Origin: Nipponacmea schrenckii
Lineage: Eukaryota; Mollusca; Gastropoda; Lottiidae
Length of the DNA: 64,000 nucleotides
Assembly (NCBI GenBank): GCA_030562195.1
Contig: JAUJPP010000005.1
Span: forward strand, 32,041,106 to 32,105,105
Direction of reading: 5' to 3'
The stretch's first letter is position 1. Each line of letters opens with the position of its first letter. Shown one piece after another: positions 37,901 through 52,900 of the stretch. The position numbers were made by a program, and so were the translations under genes. The notes below the pieces were generated by a model that was given only the letters and a program-made list of their open reading frames with translations, was not told where the DNA came from and searched no databases.

Positions 37901-40900
37901 AAAGCACAAATAGCGATGGCCATTGTAATACACCTACATTTTAATGTCAGCCCAATTTGTCTGGGAGGTTGACAAGAATTATCTGTAAATGAAGGATTTT
38001 TCTCATTTTTAATATAAGTTCATCCTTGGGTTGTTAAAAACACTCACACCAAGTTTCATCAAAACCCATCAAGAAACTAGCTCTCTATTGTGTCCACAAT
38101 AAATGAAATAGGTTTTCAACAACAAGGGCAATAACTCATACAAAATATTTTTGAGTGATTTGATTTTCAGTTGGGTTTGTCCTAGAGTATTTACACTCAC
38201 ACCAAATATCATCAAAATCCATCAAGAAACCAGCTCTCTATCGTGTCCACATAGAATTCAAGAACAAAAGCCGACACATTTTAAAAAACAAGGGCAATAA
38301 CTCATATCAAATATTTTTCTATAGGGTTTATTTTTGGGTTCACAAGATTTGTTTTGTCAAAATCCATTAAGAAACCAGCTCTCTATTGTTCCACAAAAAA
38401 AATTCAAGAACAAAGACAATAACTATTAAGAAATATGTTTTGATTGGTCTGATTTTTGATTTTTGAGACCTACGTTAATGTGTGGGCATATAAAAAAAAA
38501 ACAGTTAAATGCACATCATTTGGAAAATAAAGATACTTTTGAAATAATTGCATCCCTTCATCATAGACTTGATTTGTTTTGTCTATAAAATACAAAATCC
38601 TATTGTTAAAACATCCACATATAGTTGACCACCTTTTTTTGGCATACAGCTGGCGTTTTGTGAAGCTATTGTTCATGAAATTATACGTTCATAAGGCTTT
38701 AAAAGCACCCGGATATGCACAGAATATTGAAATTATCAGGAACTGTTTAAATAGGTTGATAGATAAAATATTTCAATATTCCACACGAACAGCAAATTCA
38801 AATATGACCATCTTTTTTTTACCCAAATTCATTGAATATCTACATCGGTTTATGTATCTTCATATAATTTGCAAATATTGATGAAAACTCATCAATTTCT
38901 GAAAACAGCTATTGAAAACTTAGTGTGCACTCACCTATTACATGGTTCTGGTGGTTTTATACTTGGACAGGAATCTCCCAATAAAACAGAGGTACATGTT
39001 GCCATAGATACAGATATTGAATTCAAATTATAACCACCCTAAAGAAATCAAACATACTTAAAAGGTCAGTTGCAGAATAACTTGATTGTTTATATAGAGT
39101 TAGGGTACAAAATATACATGTACATGTATGGTTTTTAATGCAGATATCTAATATAATAGTTCATGTACGCCAGAGGAATTATTAAACTCAAGAGAATGAA
39201 AACATTAATACATGTATATATATACACACAGGTAGCGTTGTCAAGAGAAATGCTCATGATAATGTTAATGATAGAAATATATATATCCATATATCTTGTG
39301 CTTCTTTACCTATGCCTATTTCTTTATAAATTTTGATGACAGAATTATTTCTTTTTAAGTATCAAGATGGAAGCAATGTGGAATCATATAACCTTACCTC
39401 TAAAATCACAACCACCTTCCCATTGGCTAATTGACTTAACATGTGAGTCATGTGACCATATCCAGCCGGCATGACATGATAACCTCCCTAAAAAAAGAGG
39501 AAAATATATTTTATCTCAAATAGCTTATTTTCATGTGAACATTCACTGGACACAAAAAAAATACAGCTGAATAACTCAAGACTATCAGAAATTTATATTA
39601 AACAATGGAGATACATGTAGTCGACAGTGTCGACTCGACACACATTTGCTAAATAATTTGTGAAGAAATCAAAGATGTTGGTAAACATAAGCCAAAAATC
39701 AATCATTTTGTTATACAGTGACATCCCTCCCAACTCCTTATCAAATCGCTATATTATTGAAAACCCTCAATAAACTGACACCTCTCTAAACTGCATTTTC
39801 GCATCTTTATACCAGGTGGTTAACTAGTTAGTCAGTCACTTTAAATTGAATTTTCTGTCCCCTTTATCACTGATAAAAGAAGAATTCTCAATGACCGACA
39901 AGCTATCATTGTCAATAATTCTATTGAGAAATGACATTTTTTATTCTTCATGCATATGTTTGGTACTGATGAAATCAGAAGATAATTATTGTAGTATAGA
40001 CTTGATATAATATAATATTTGAGAATAATGATCAATTAAAATTTAATGATATTATCATAGGATTGAACACAAGGGATAATCGTTTCAACTGTTCCTATTG
40101 TTTATAAAAAGGTAATCCCTTAAATAAAATAAATTTATTGATCATTAGAGGTTAGATGTCTCATTGACTCAACTTGATTTTGTGGGTAATTTTATTTTAA
40201 CATTTTTTTTTTAAGTCACTAACCTATCTGTTATGTCCGGTGGAGCCTATTTGCAATCGGCCAATTTGGCATGACTGGCATATATGCCCAAATCAACATC
40301 CCTGATATATAACCAGGTACATAACTATAATGTTGAGTAGCATGATGTATAACAAACCTAGCAACCCCTCTTAACCAGCATTTTCTATTGGTCTGGTGCT
40401 GGTTTAGAGGGATGTCATTGTATAACAAATTGATAGCACTGTTTGATATAACTATCTCTTATTTGGGTACCTACCAAAGGATCACCATGAGCACTATCAA
40501 AGCCAGCTGACACTAACACCAGTTCTGGAGCAAACTGAAGTGATGAAGATTCAGATATAGATATTGGCTTAGAAAGAATTATTTCTTGGGACCTGATATT
40601 TTGAATGATAATATAAATGATGTTATATAAAAAAATCATGATCATGATTTGGCCTAGAATATAAAATTAATTATTGTGCCCATCCCATACAATATTATGA
40701 AAAAAATGTTGTACAGCTAGGTGTACTACAGACTGCATGTGTAAAAAGTTCTCTTGCTACTTGCTTTACGATAAAAAGTAGAGGAATGTGACAATGTTGG
40801 CCAAATTGCCTAAATACATGATGTTAACATTCTTCATAAGCTGCTTTCAAGTGCAAAAATAGGGTGTAAAACTCCATCCATTTTAATTTATTTAATAAAC

Positions 40901-43900
40901 AATTAACATATTTACTGTCAGTCTTAAAATTGACTAGTTAATACACTGTTTATCTTACCTCTAAAGCTATTGGCATTATAATATGGTGAAAAGCAGCAAT
41001 ATATTCACTGTCACCCATTCTGTTCTATATTTCAAAATAAACGTTAGCCATTAAGATTATGATAAATGTCACAATCATAGATACTAACTTCATTTTGAAA
41101 ATTGCTAAGTGAAAACAGATTCTTTAAAAAATCGTCTACATTTAATTTCAAGATCTCATCAATATAAATGATTACACTAAATTTCATTCAAATCAGATCT
41201 CTATTGCAATGACAGGCCAAATGTGGGCAGACAGACTGGCTGCACTATACAACCACATTAATGTGGGCATATTAATACCATTACATGGTTACATGGTATA
41301 TTAATATTAAAACACTCTCTATCTCCTGTTCTAATATTATAATAATCTTATATAATAGAACTAACATGGTTCCATGGAATATTAATATTAAACCCAAAGT
41401 CTTAAATAATAGAACTTTCGTGGTTACATGGCATATTAATATTAAACGCTTCATCTCCTGTTCTAATATTATACATGTAATCATCTTATATAATAGAACT
41501 AACATGGTTCCATGGTATATTAATATTAAACACTTCATCTTCTGTTCAATATTATACATGTAATCATCTTATATAAAAGGACTTACATGGTTCCATGGTA
41601 TATTTATATTAAAACCTTCTCCATCTCCTGTTCCAACATTAAAATAATCCCCATCAGCACTGGTTGGGTAGAAGAACCCATTATCAAATCGATGTAAGGA
41701 TATGAATAAAATACTACAAATATATTTTAAATAGATCAATGAATGTTTCCAATTTTTCTATAATATTTAGAGAATATTTCAACTAATCCACCAAGAATAT
41801 TGATGCAATATAGTTTACTTTTTGTAAACAGACAGCATCTTGATGTTTATTTAGTCTATTGATAGCATTATCTTCAATGATCCCAAAAATTCATAGGGAA
41901 AATAGTTACCTAGGATCATCATAAAACTGATGTTGTGTACCATTTCCATGGTGAACATCCCAATCAACTATTAATACTCTGAAAATATATATGAAAAAGA
42001 GAAAAAATAGTGATGGCCATCTCAATAAGCTCGCAATTGTAATTGTAGCCAAGTTGTAAGGTTATCAGTAAATGAAAGATTTTTTTTGTTATAGGGATCA
42101 ATTCCTGGATGATTATGAACACCAAAACGAATTCCATCAAGAACCAGCTCTCTACAGTATCCACAATAAAATGAACATGTTTTCAAGAACAAGGGCAATA
42201 ACTCAAATTCTTTCAATTTGTCTGATTTCCAATAGGGTTCATCTTTGGGTGATTACAAAGACCAACACCAAGTTTTGTCAATTATCTCAACAATAAATTG
42301 ACAGCTTTTTTAAAAATAAGGGCCATTACTTGTATTAAATATTTTGTTTGATTGGTTGGGTTTCAATAAGGTTCATTCATCTATTATAACAAACAGGTTT
42401 CGTCAAAATCTTTCACAAAACCAGCTTTCTATCATGTCCACAAAGAATTCGAAAGGGAAACAACTCATAGTAAATATTTTTTGATTGCTCTGATTTTCAA
42501 TAAAGTTCATCCTTGGGTGATAACATATACTCACAACAAGTTTTGTCAAAATCCATTATGAAACCAGCATATCCTCATCAATTCTGGTTAGCCGGACGGA
42601 TGGACAGACTGACAGACATTAATGTGTGGGCGTATAAAAATACCATAGTCAGGAATTTAAACAGACTCAAACTTAACAAAGTTGCATATCAAATCATTTA
42701 AGATAACCAATTAGTTATGAGTCGCTGATGTGTCTACAATATATGATGTTATAGACAAGATATGAGTCTTGAATGCATAGCTTAACTCATACCACCCAAA
42801 ATCTGTGAATAATTTAATAAAAGTTGTACCTTTTTAAACTAAATTGTTGCTTGGCATATTCAGCAGCTACTGCTACATTATTAAAATAACAAAATCCCAT
42901 ACATCTATCAACTTCTGCATGGTGCCCTGGAGGTCTGGAAGAAAGAATTATTTGAATCTGAATGCATATTCATAATTTCATTGGAAATCTATTAATATCT
43001 ATTGAAATCTATTAAAATCAAGCTGAATCTATTCTGTTTTTTCAGACTTCAGTATGGTTTAATTGTTTTAAATGACAATAGAACAATTTCACCATATTTC
43101 ATGACAAGGTATCTATAGTGTTTCCTAGTAAGTAGGTAAACAGGAGTAAGTGGAGGCTCTTTATAATCAGTTTACTACAACAAGATAAACACACAGACAT
43201 ATACAGACATGAGAAATAAAATAGGGAGTATGTTAAAAAATAAGGCATAAACATGTAAAAAACTTTCTCATTATTTGTATATTTCTTGGTGAATTTAAGG
43301 GAATTATGATGTTCAGTAATATAAAGCTCTCACCTGACAATTGCTACACCATTTTGTGACTGAAATGGAAATGAAATAATAAGTTTCATTTCTACACACT
43401 ACTAGAGTAGAATTTACAATTATTTTGTCCAGACATTGCTACTGAGTAACATTCCATTTCATTTCTACCATAACTACATACATTTAAGTTGTAGTCATCA
43501 GTTTCTGCAACCAATAACTTGATTAACAAAAAAATATAAGCAATGTCATAGTGTACAACATTAAGATGTGTAAGTTCTATTTTTAAATTTAAATTATCCA
43601 TAGCTCTTAATCTCTACAAATAAGTCAAACAATAGTGAAATAAATAGTGTCTTCCAGGGAAGTCACCGCTAGAAAATTCTAATTCCTGGAAAGTCACCGT
43701 TTTGTTTTCTTTGATATTTTAAAGTTATGCCGCCATGAGATTAAAGGCGTTAAGAGCTCATTAACAGTGACATAAATTCATGAAAATCGTTTACTAATTC
43801 ATATTAACATGACTAATTATCTGTGTCACTCACTCTTTAGCATCTTGGATTCAATTGTCAAGATGCAAAGTTCTTCCAAAGGTGCCAAGTGATATGGTAG

Positions 43901-46900
43901 AGGAGGTTTTCATGAATGCCATGGGCGATATGCTAAACGACCCCAAATCGGTGGAGCTTGCTGACTACGTGACCAGACAATGGTTGGAGGGCGCGCATGC
44001 ATTGCATGAATGGAACCATTACGGCTCAGATTCACCTAGGACTAATAACAATTTAGAAGGTTGTGTACACAAACTCATTGGTCAAGCACACCCCAACATA
44101 TTTTAAATAATTAATTTCTTGAAGGTGGAACAGTGTGTTATTGAGATACAAATGGTACAGTATGCTGTCGTCCATCAACAACCTCCCAAAAAAGGAGGTA
44201 CAAGACTCTGGAAGCTAGACTAATTTAAAGCAGACAGTGATATGTGAATAATGCATTAACTATTTACGAGTTTGCGGATCTGTTTCATTTTAACTGAAAC
44301 TGAATGTAATAAATAAAATAAATAATTAAATTATTAAAATATTTTGTTTAATTGGCTATAACCCGATTAGATTGGCTTAAGTGTACTATGATAACACCCA
44401 GTAAGCCAAATTCCCGTGAAGCGGTGACTTCCCGGGAATGAACCAAATAAACCATTAATGTAGAAGTTAATATCATGGAATAGTAGAATATGCTTACCTT
44501 CCCTGATAAAACTGTATCAACAACATTTAAAACACTACCAGCCGATAACAAAGCACATTCATATGATTTCTAAAAAAAACGAACAGCAAAATAACAATAG
44601 GATCATCTTCTATGGATCAGCATCATATGGTGATGAAAGCATGGCACAAAATTATGATGTTTCTCACAAAATTTATACTTTGAACAGGTCTCAGCCTTTC
44701 ATCAATAATAACCATTTATTTATTACTAATATGATTTTCTAAATATAGAGTGTATCCTTACCTTACAGAGATATATAGAATTAAACTTGGTTTGAAGGTT
44801 ACGTAACTCAAAATCAGACATTTCTCTGGTTAATTTTAGATCATTGATGTAATCTACACTGAAATACAGAAAACATATAACATTAATATACTATCTACTA
44901 TTATAGCAATATACAATTTGAAGTAGGTACAATGATATTTGAGACAAATGCTAAGAGAACTGCTCATAAGATATCGACAAGATACACCAAACCTTAAAGT
45001 GTAGCTTTTCAACTTAATTTACCACCCCTCAGACCATTGTTCCATGATAATTGTTTTAGCAGGAAAGTTGGCTGAGACCAGGTAGTTTAATAACAACATA
45101 CAGAAATATTTAAAAAATCTCCTAAAGAGAGCACAAGGGAGATGCATTAAAGGGAGATAAGAAGTAAATAGTTAAACAAGTAAAGTTACTAGTCAAGCCT
45201 GATTTTTGCAGTGCTATTGAAGCTATAAGTGTCCCTAATACAGTAATGGGTAACCTACTTTTACATGAGTTCGTAAAGAGATTTGTATCTACTGACATGT
45301 GTGGCTGTAACTGATTATTTTCAGTTCAAATATACTCAGTTAAAGAAAGTCCTAACTATAAGATTATGCTGCTTGCAGATCAGCAAATAAACAAGCCCAT
45401 GGAACTTGGAACTTTCAAATCCAAATGGACATCATATTGCTGTGTACAGTACAAGTACAGTGATTTAGAATAAAAGATTATGTGTAAATGTGTCTAACCT
45501 ATGTATTGTAGCCAGTTCCTCTAACGTAGCTTCTCGAGACTAAAACAGATATCCATTTATTAAAGTTTGTCAGAATAATCCAAATGTGATATATGCTTCT
45601 GAATCAAAGTGAAATATGGCCTACAGTTTTGTGTTTATTCTGCTGGTAACTCTCAATCCATAATCTCACAAAGTTATAAAGCATACTCTGTGTATATTCT
45701 TTTAATGAACTAATGAAATTTTTTTTTGTAAATCTTTTTCAAAATAAAACAGCAAAAACAAATGTTGACAAGAATAGGTACCTCTACACGTAAACATCTT
45801 TGTAGTAACTTGGTTTCAACATGGAAATTAAAGATACTAGTAATACGATCTGGTCTTTCTGGATGGCTCCTGAAATAAATGACGTAATAAACTAAATCCA
45901 TGATTCTGAATCTTGAATTCTTGATATTACCTTAAAAATAATGTAGACAAATGAAGATTTTGTTTTTTTCAATGATCTATTGGTCATATTAGAGGTAATG
46001 TTTACTGGTAGAAAACCAGTGGATAGTGAATACTTGAAATGATCATTGTTTTTCATTGATTCCTTGAATACATTAGACACTATCTGATAAATGTTAAACT
46101 AAAGGCAAATTTAAAATTTTAAAAATGCAACATACAATTTGTGAAACAATACTTACTTCATAAATATATTTTTATGTGCTCTCATATCAGCATCAAAAAC
46201 AAGACAAGTTCTGGAAACAAATCACAATAAAATTTTTTAGTCTTAAGCCGTCAACTGTGGATAGTGTTCTTAAGGAGAAGGGATTCTAGTTGATTAATAT
46301 AATGTCGCAGGCTAATGTGTGTTCTTCAAAACAAATTATTTTGGGTGTCAACATTTAACAATCTTATTGTGTTTGAATGGAAAGTCAGCATGCAGAGAAG
46401 TCCTTAACATACCTGTGTGGAGCTATGTTTAAATTGACTTCTGCTATCAAATCAGCTATCTTCTGTTCATATCTAGATATCACCTCAGCAGATTGAGTAG
46501 GATAGTTTCCCATAATCTCAAATTTTTTAGGACGATTTTCTTCTGCAGAAAAAACTACTCCTGGCCTGAAGAATTATTGGAGCAAAATGACCATTTAGTT
46601 CATATTCAAATTTTACTTAGATGGATGACATTCAGATGAATACTGTTAGTTGTGGTCTGAGTATTGTATAGAGTTTATATAAAACTTTATGAAGTCAAGG
46701 ATTACTGCTGTATATGTTAATGTTCAGTTAATTAAAGTTAATGGTTACCGAAATGTTCTTTTTTGATGTAAGATTATATGGAGTTGGTTAAAAACAGGTT
46801 CATACTTACTTTGGAGGAAGAGTATTAGTTCCATCATATTCACAAACTTCCCCTTCTTCTAAATCATCCTGACCAATAAAACATGTCCAATAGGGTTTCA

Positions 46901-49900
46901 GTGCTTTTATCACATTTAAAATGGATTCTACAACACTGAAATATAAAATAGATAGAGCTATATAGCTTGTTGACCACAATATACATCAATAAAGATAAGT
47001 ATTCCAGGAACATGAAAAATATTGAAGCACAAGCATTAATACCAGATATGTTATCACCTTTAGAATAAAAACAGAAAGCCTTGTTCCATTCTCTTAAATC
47101 ACATACCATTCCATATCTACTATAGGCTATTGGCACCTGCCATAGTAAGTTTCTTTATATCACTAACCCAAAAGCTAATCATGTTTTTATCAAGAAGGGT
47201 TAGTGGTAATATAAGATGCCGGGCAAGGTAACATACGCCCACTGGCAGCATTGAATTTGAAAAATAAATTGAGCAATGACTCAAAAAACATTCACTAAAT
47301 GAATATTGAAGTCAAGGGCAAAAACTCAAAAACTGTTCATGGAAAATCGTCAAATTATAACTTGACCACCATCTTAAGCTTATTTTGCACCCACATATAT
47401 TGTTGACGCAATTTAATAAAGTCAATGGCAATAACTCAAAAACCATTCATTAAAAAAAGTCGTCATATTCAAACTTGACTATTGTCTTATCAATTCAAAT
47501 ACACCAAGTTCCATCAAAATCCTTTGAAAATTGAAGCTTCTTATTGCAACCACAATAGAATTTTGACGCAATTTTACTAAGTCAAGGGCAATAACTCAAA
47601 ACCGTTCATTGAAAAAATGTCAAATTCAAACTTGACTGAGGTCTAATCAATTCCAATTCTCACACCAAGTTTCGTCAAAATCCTTTGAAAATTGGAGGAT
47701 TTATTGCATCAACAATAAAATTATAACAAGATTTTACTAAGTCAAGGGCAATAACTAAAAAAGTTTTTCATCTAAAAATTATCAATTTTGAATTTACTGC
47801 CGACTTATCAATTTCAATACTCATACCAAGTTTCATCAAAATCCATTGAAAATTGTAGCTTCTATTGCACCCACAATAATATTTTGACGTGATTTTCAAA
47901 GTCAAGGGAAATTACTTGCAAGCCGTGCATAGAAAAATCGTTAAATTCGAGCTTGATTGCTATCTTATCAATTTCAATGCTAATACCAAGTTTCATCAAA
48001 ATCCATTAGAAATAGTACCCCTATTGCACCCACAAATTTTGACACTATTTTACTAAATCAAGGGCAATAACTCGCAAACCATTCTTCGAAAAAGACTCAT
48101 ATTCGCATTTGACCAGCATTTTATCAATTCCAATCCTCACAATAAGTTTCATCGAAATCCATTAAATATTGCAGCTTCTAATGCACTCACAATAAAATTT
48201 TGACTGATTTTACTAAGTCAAGGGCAATAACTCGAGAACCGTTTATCCAAAAATCGTCAAATTCAAAACTAGACCACTGCCTTATCAATTCCAATTCACA
48301 TACCATGTTTCATTCAAATCCATTGAAATTGTAGCTTCTATTGCATCAACAATAAATTTTGACGTGATGTAACTAAGTCAAGGGCAATAACTCAAAAACT
48401 GTTCGTTGAAAAATCGTCAAATTCAAACTTGACCGCCTTCTTATCAATTCTAATGCTCACACCAAGTTTCATTCAAATCCATTGAAAATTGTAACTTCTA
48501 TTGTGTCTACAAAAAATATAGAGGCAGGGGCAATAACTAAAAAAACGTTCATCGAAAAATCGAAAATAACACTGTCATATAAAAAAAACATTTTTTTCCA
48601 ACGTTGTGTTTAGCCCTCCCTGAGGAAGCTCTATTGTATTAGAGGGAAACGTTGGAAAAAAAATGGTTTTTTACATGACAGTGTTTTTTAATTTGGATTT
48701 GACTCACATATTCCTGAAAATGTAAGGAAAGAACCTACCTATCACTAGGTCCATGTGTTTGAGGTAAAAAAGGACAAGGGTCACCTAATAAGGCACGTAA
48801 TGACAAGGCACAGCCTTCTGCTAAAGATTTTAAACAATAACCACCCTGTAAACAAACACCTTATTTATAACCACAAGATACAAAAACAATTATTTTCTTG
48901 TTGAAGACAATACGAATGGCTATAAATCTCAACATGTTAGCTACAAAACCTTATTTAAATCATTATCTGTCGTTTTGTTTCATTGAAAATTCCAATTTAA
49001 AATTGATACCTACAAATGAAACATATTTTAACAATGACTCCATTTTTCTGATAGTTGTCAATCATAACAAAGGACAGCTTTATCCTAAGATTACATTACA
49101 ATATTGCAAATAAAACAACACTCTACCGAATATATACCTATTACCTAATACAAACCTCTAAAACAACACAGACCCGTCCATCTGCCAAACAATTTAACAT
49201 ATGTATAAAATGTGCATAGGCTGCTGGAGATACATTCATTTCACCCTAAAATATAAAACAGATAAAATTAAGCTTTACATTTACATCCTGAGTTGTCAGT
49301 TTCTCTATTATAAATAATCAACTGGTAATCAATTGGTATGCATTGACATGTTTCAAAAGTTTCATCTAAACCTGCTGTAGATCTATATTCTGTCTGGAAA
49401 TTTTTTCATTAGGTATCCTGTCAACATATTAAATTTTGACACTAGCACCAAAAATTGTCAATCAGACACAGTTCACAATGATAAAATATGGAGTGGTAAA
49501 AAAATAAAAGCTATATAAAGAACCTTTGTAAGATGTATAGAAGCAGGAAAATAAACATTAAGAACACAAGATATTATACTACTTCCAGTTTTGTTATATA
49601 CTGCTTTTAGAAACACATAGGGCCTACAGGTACAGGATTTTTACTTCACATATAGTATATACTCAAGCTAGAAGTGGTATATCCATATATCTTGTGTTTC
49701 TAATATATAAAGAACATATGAGTAATCTATAATGTATTTAACAAGAGTGAGGATAAGGACTATTCTACCAGGTTTAGTACCAAATATGAAAATAGTGATC
49801 AAAGACAACATGATTTGTTCACTGTTTCTATTTCACCATAACTATGAATTATAGTATAATAATATTAGTGATATCTACACCTCAGATTCTGCATATGTGT

Positions 49901-52900
49901 ACTCTACAAATGGCCTTGAAGTGAATAGAGTTTATAAAGGGCAAAAATGTGTATTAAAAAAGATGCACAACTTCTTCATTTCACTTTTTTTCTGTATCTG
50001 CAATGAATGAGAAGAAATAATAAAACTACCTTCTCATCTCCTACAGCAGCATCTAGACCATGTGATACTATTATTAGTTGAGGTGCAAACTAAATAAACA
50101 TAGAAAGTAATAAATTAGTATTTAAATACTAAACTAATGAAAGTAATTTTGAAGAAAATACCTCAGGACATCCAATGGTAGCATCATATCCACTGGATAC
50201 TATAATTAGTTGTGGGGAAAACTGGAAACAAATTTGTGATAGAATTAAACAAGAACAAATAATGATATGAAATTGGCTTGAAATACTTGAATAATATCTA
50301 CCAGGCTAAATTCACCTCATGTTGTTGACAGGTTAAATATCTTAATAAGGACATCTAGTTTAGGGGAAAATGAATATTAAACACAAATTTAACATAAACT
50401 ATAAAGATATAACAATATTTCTTTTTCTGAATTTCTGATACTTTTCAAGACTAAACCTAATATTTCCATGAGTACAGATATCCTTTCAAAATCTTACCTC
50501 ATAGGCTACTGGTAATAATATTTGTTGTAAAATAGCTAAATAATCTGAATCTGTCATTCCAGTCTGTAAACAATATAGTTTAGCCTTATTTTTATTTATA
50601 AAGAATGCATTTAATTATAACACAATTACTTCTTTAACTTAATACCAGTAAGCTAAATTGCATTTAAGGTTTTGGTTCTGTAGCATATAGATAAGAATGC
50701 AAGAAACTTTACATGTCATTTGCTTGGTTGTGTCGAAAAAATGGTGGTCATGGGTTCTAATCTTAGTCGGTATCTGAAAGTATGGTAACCTTTAATAAGT
50801 CAGTCAACCCAGTTTTCTTAACATTTTGCAAAGGACCAGCTGGTAGAAAGGATCCTCTTGAACCAAAGTTGTTATCCTTCTTAATCATAACCAATTGGTG
50901 TGATTTTGAAAAACAAGTAAGAAGTGTACATTTCTTCAAAAATTTAAAGTTTTAATACATTCTTAGAAAATGAAACGCTTTATTACCTTATTTAAAGGAA
51001 CATTTATATTAAAACCCTGTCCTTTTCCAGAACCAATATAGTCATAATCAGATTCTCGTAAATTGGGCCAGAATTCACCATATTCATATCGATGTATTGA
51101 AAAATATAAAACTCTGAAAATTTTATAAACTCTTAAGGTTCATTGCACATATAATTAAAGCTTTCACAGAATAAACATCTCTACAAAAAGGCTTTGATTT
51201 AGTTAATTTAATATCCTGTAATATAATTTATCACAAAAGCCATGATAAATAGATTGTGTTTGGTAGAAAATGTACATTCCAAGGGTATAAACTGTTCAAA
51301 CTATCATTAGTAGAAGGAGGAGAAAAACACAAACCTGGGATCATCATAAAACATTCTCTGTGTACCCTGACCATGATGTACATCCCAATCAACTATTAAA
51401 ATTCTGAAAAAATGACAAAAGTACTAGAAAAAGATCATAAAAATAAAGATTCTCATGACATTCTTTGAATGTCCACCTGATTTGGAATCATTGAGACAAC
51501 TTTCCATAATTTTAAGGAAGTAAAATACTTGTAGCTGTTAAAATCCAAATAAAGTTCCCCACTAGCTTTACGTCAAACTTTTCATCGTCCATGATATGCA
51601 TCTTAATCAAGCCCTATAAGATAGCTTGCCAGGCAAGTTAATATGAACCCACTGGCAGCATTGATATTGAATAAAAACTTACAGTAACAATCACTGGAAT
51701 GAAATATTCAACCTTCAATCATACACTTCTTTTTCTGGTGTTATTAATGTACAATATAAGTTCCATTAAAATATGTCAAGAATTATAACTAATAACAAGG
51801 CAATAACTCATTAAATATTTTTCCAAAAATTGAATGTGTTTTAAAGAACCAGGGCAATAATCCATATCAAATATTTTGTGATATTTTTCATTTTTTCTAT
51901 ATAGGGTTCATCCTTGGGTGATAATTAACAATTTCAGCAAGTTCTGTCAAATCTGTAAAGAATTGTACCTTTAGGGTGGTTACAAGCTAAAATTTTGATG
52001 CATTTTCAAAAAAAAGAGAAATAACTGATACCAAATATTTTTTGATTTATCTGATTTTCAATAAGGTTCATCCTTTGGTGATTACAAATATTCATGAAAC
52101 GTTTTGTCAAAATCCTTCAAGAATTGTGCCTTGTAATGAGTCTACAAGCCAAGGGTCATAATTCATATTAAATAAATTTCCATATTGTGATAGGGTTCAT
52201 CCTTGCGTTATGTCAAACAAGTTTTGTTAAAATCTGTGTCCTGTGAATGAACTGACATACAGACAGTTGGATCGACAGACTAACAGACATGGGTGACGGT
52301 AATATAAGCTCCACATTACATGTGGGAATAGAAAAATGAGAACTGTAGTATCATCTGGAGTATCCCTTCTCTGAGTATACTTAGTTGTGAAGAAGACATT
52401 TATAGTGAGTAAGAAACTACAATTCTTTCTAATACACATAATATAAGTTAATACCTTTGTAACTGGAATTCTTCTAAAGCATATTTTGTTGCTATAGCAA
52501 CATTATTAAATATACAATAACCACAAAATTCATTTTCCATAGCATGATGTCCTGGTGGTCTACAAAATACACATTTTTGTGAACATAAAATTTTAATAAA
52601 TTAAACCTAAAATCACACCATAATGTGTCATGTAAATCAAGGGTGGCCATTCACTTTTATGTGCCCCATCCCCAGGTCAGAAACTAAGAAGGGACATGTC
52701 CAGCTGACCCCAGTCACCCACAGGAACACCGCCCACCCTGTAATGTTAATTACTATTACTGTATTTAAAAAACTGATCCGTACAGCAATTATCAGTAAGC
52801 ATGATTGTGGATTTCTAACTTCAGTCCAGAATTCAATCTTGGTCGATATTAAGCCTGTAGATATGACAAAAGAGTTGGCTAATGCAAATGACCTTGCAAA

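Noticed and set aside
41281..41563. Overlapping 92-codon open frames on both strands
   Set aside because: They are by-products of the duplicated exon 23 ends, not genes.
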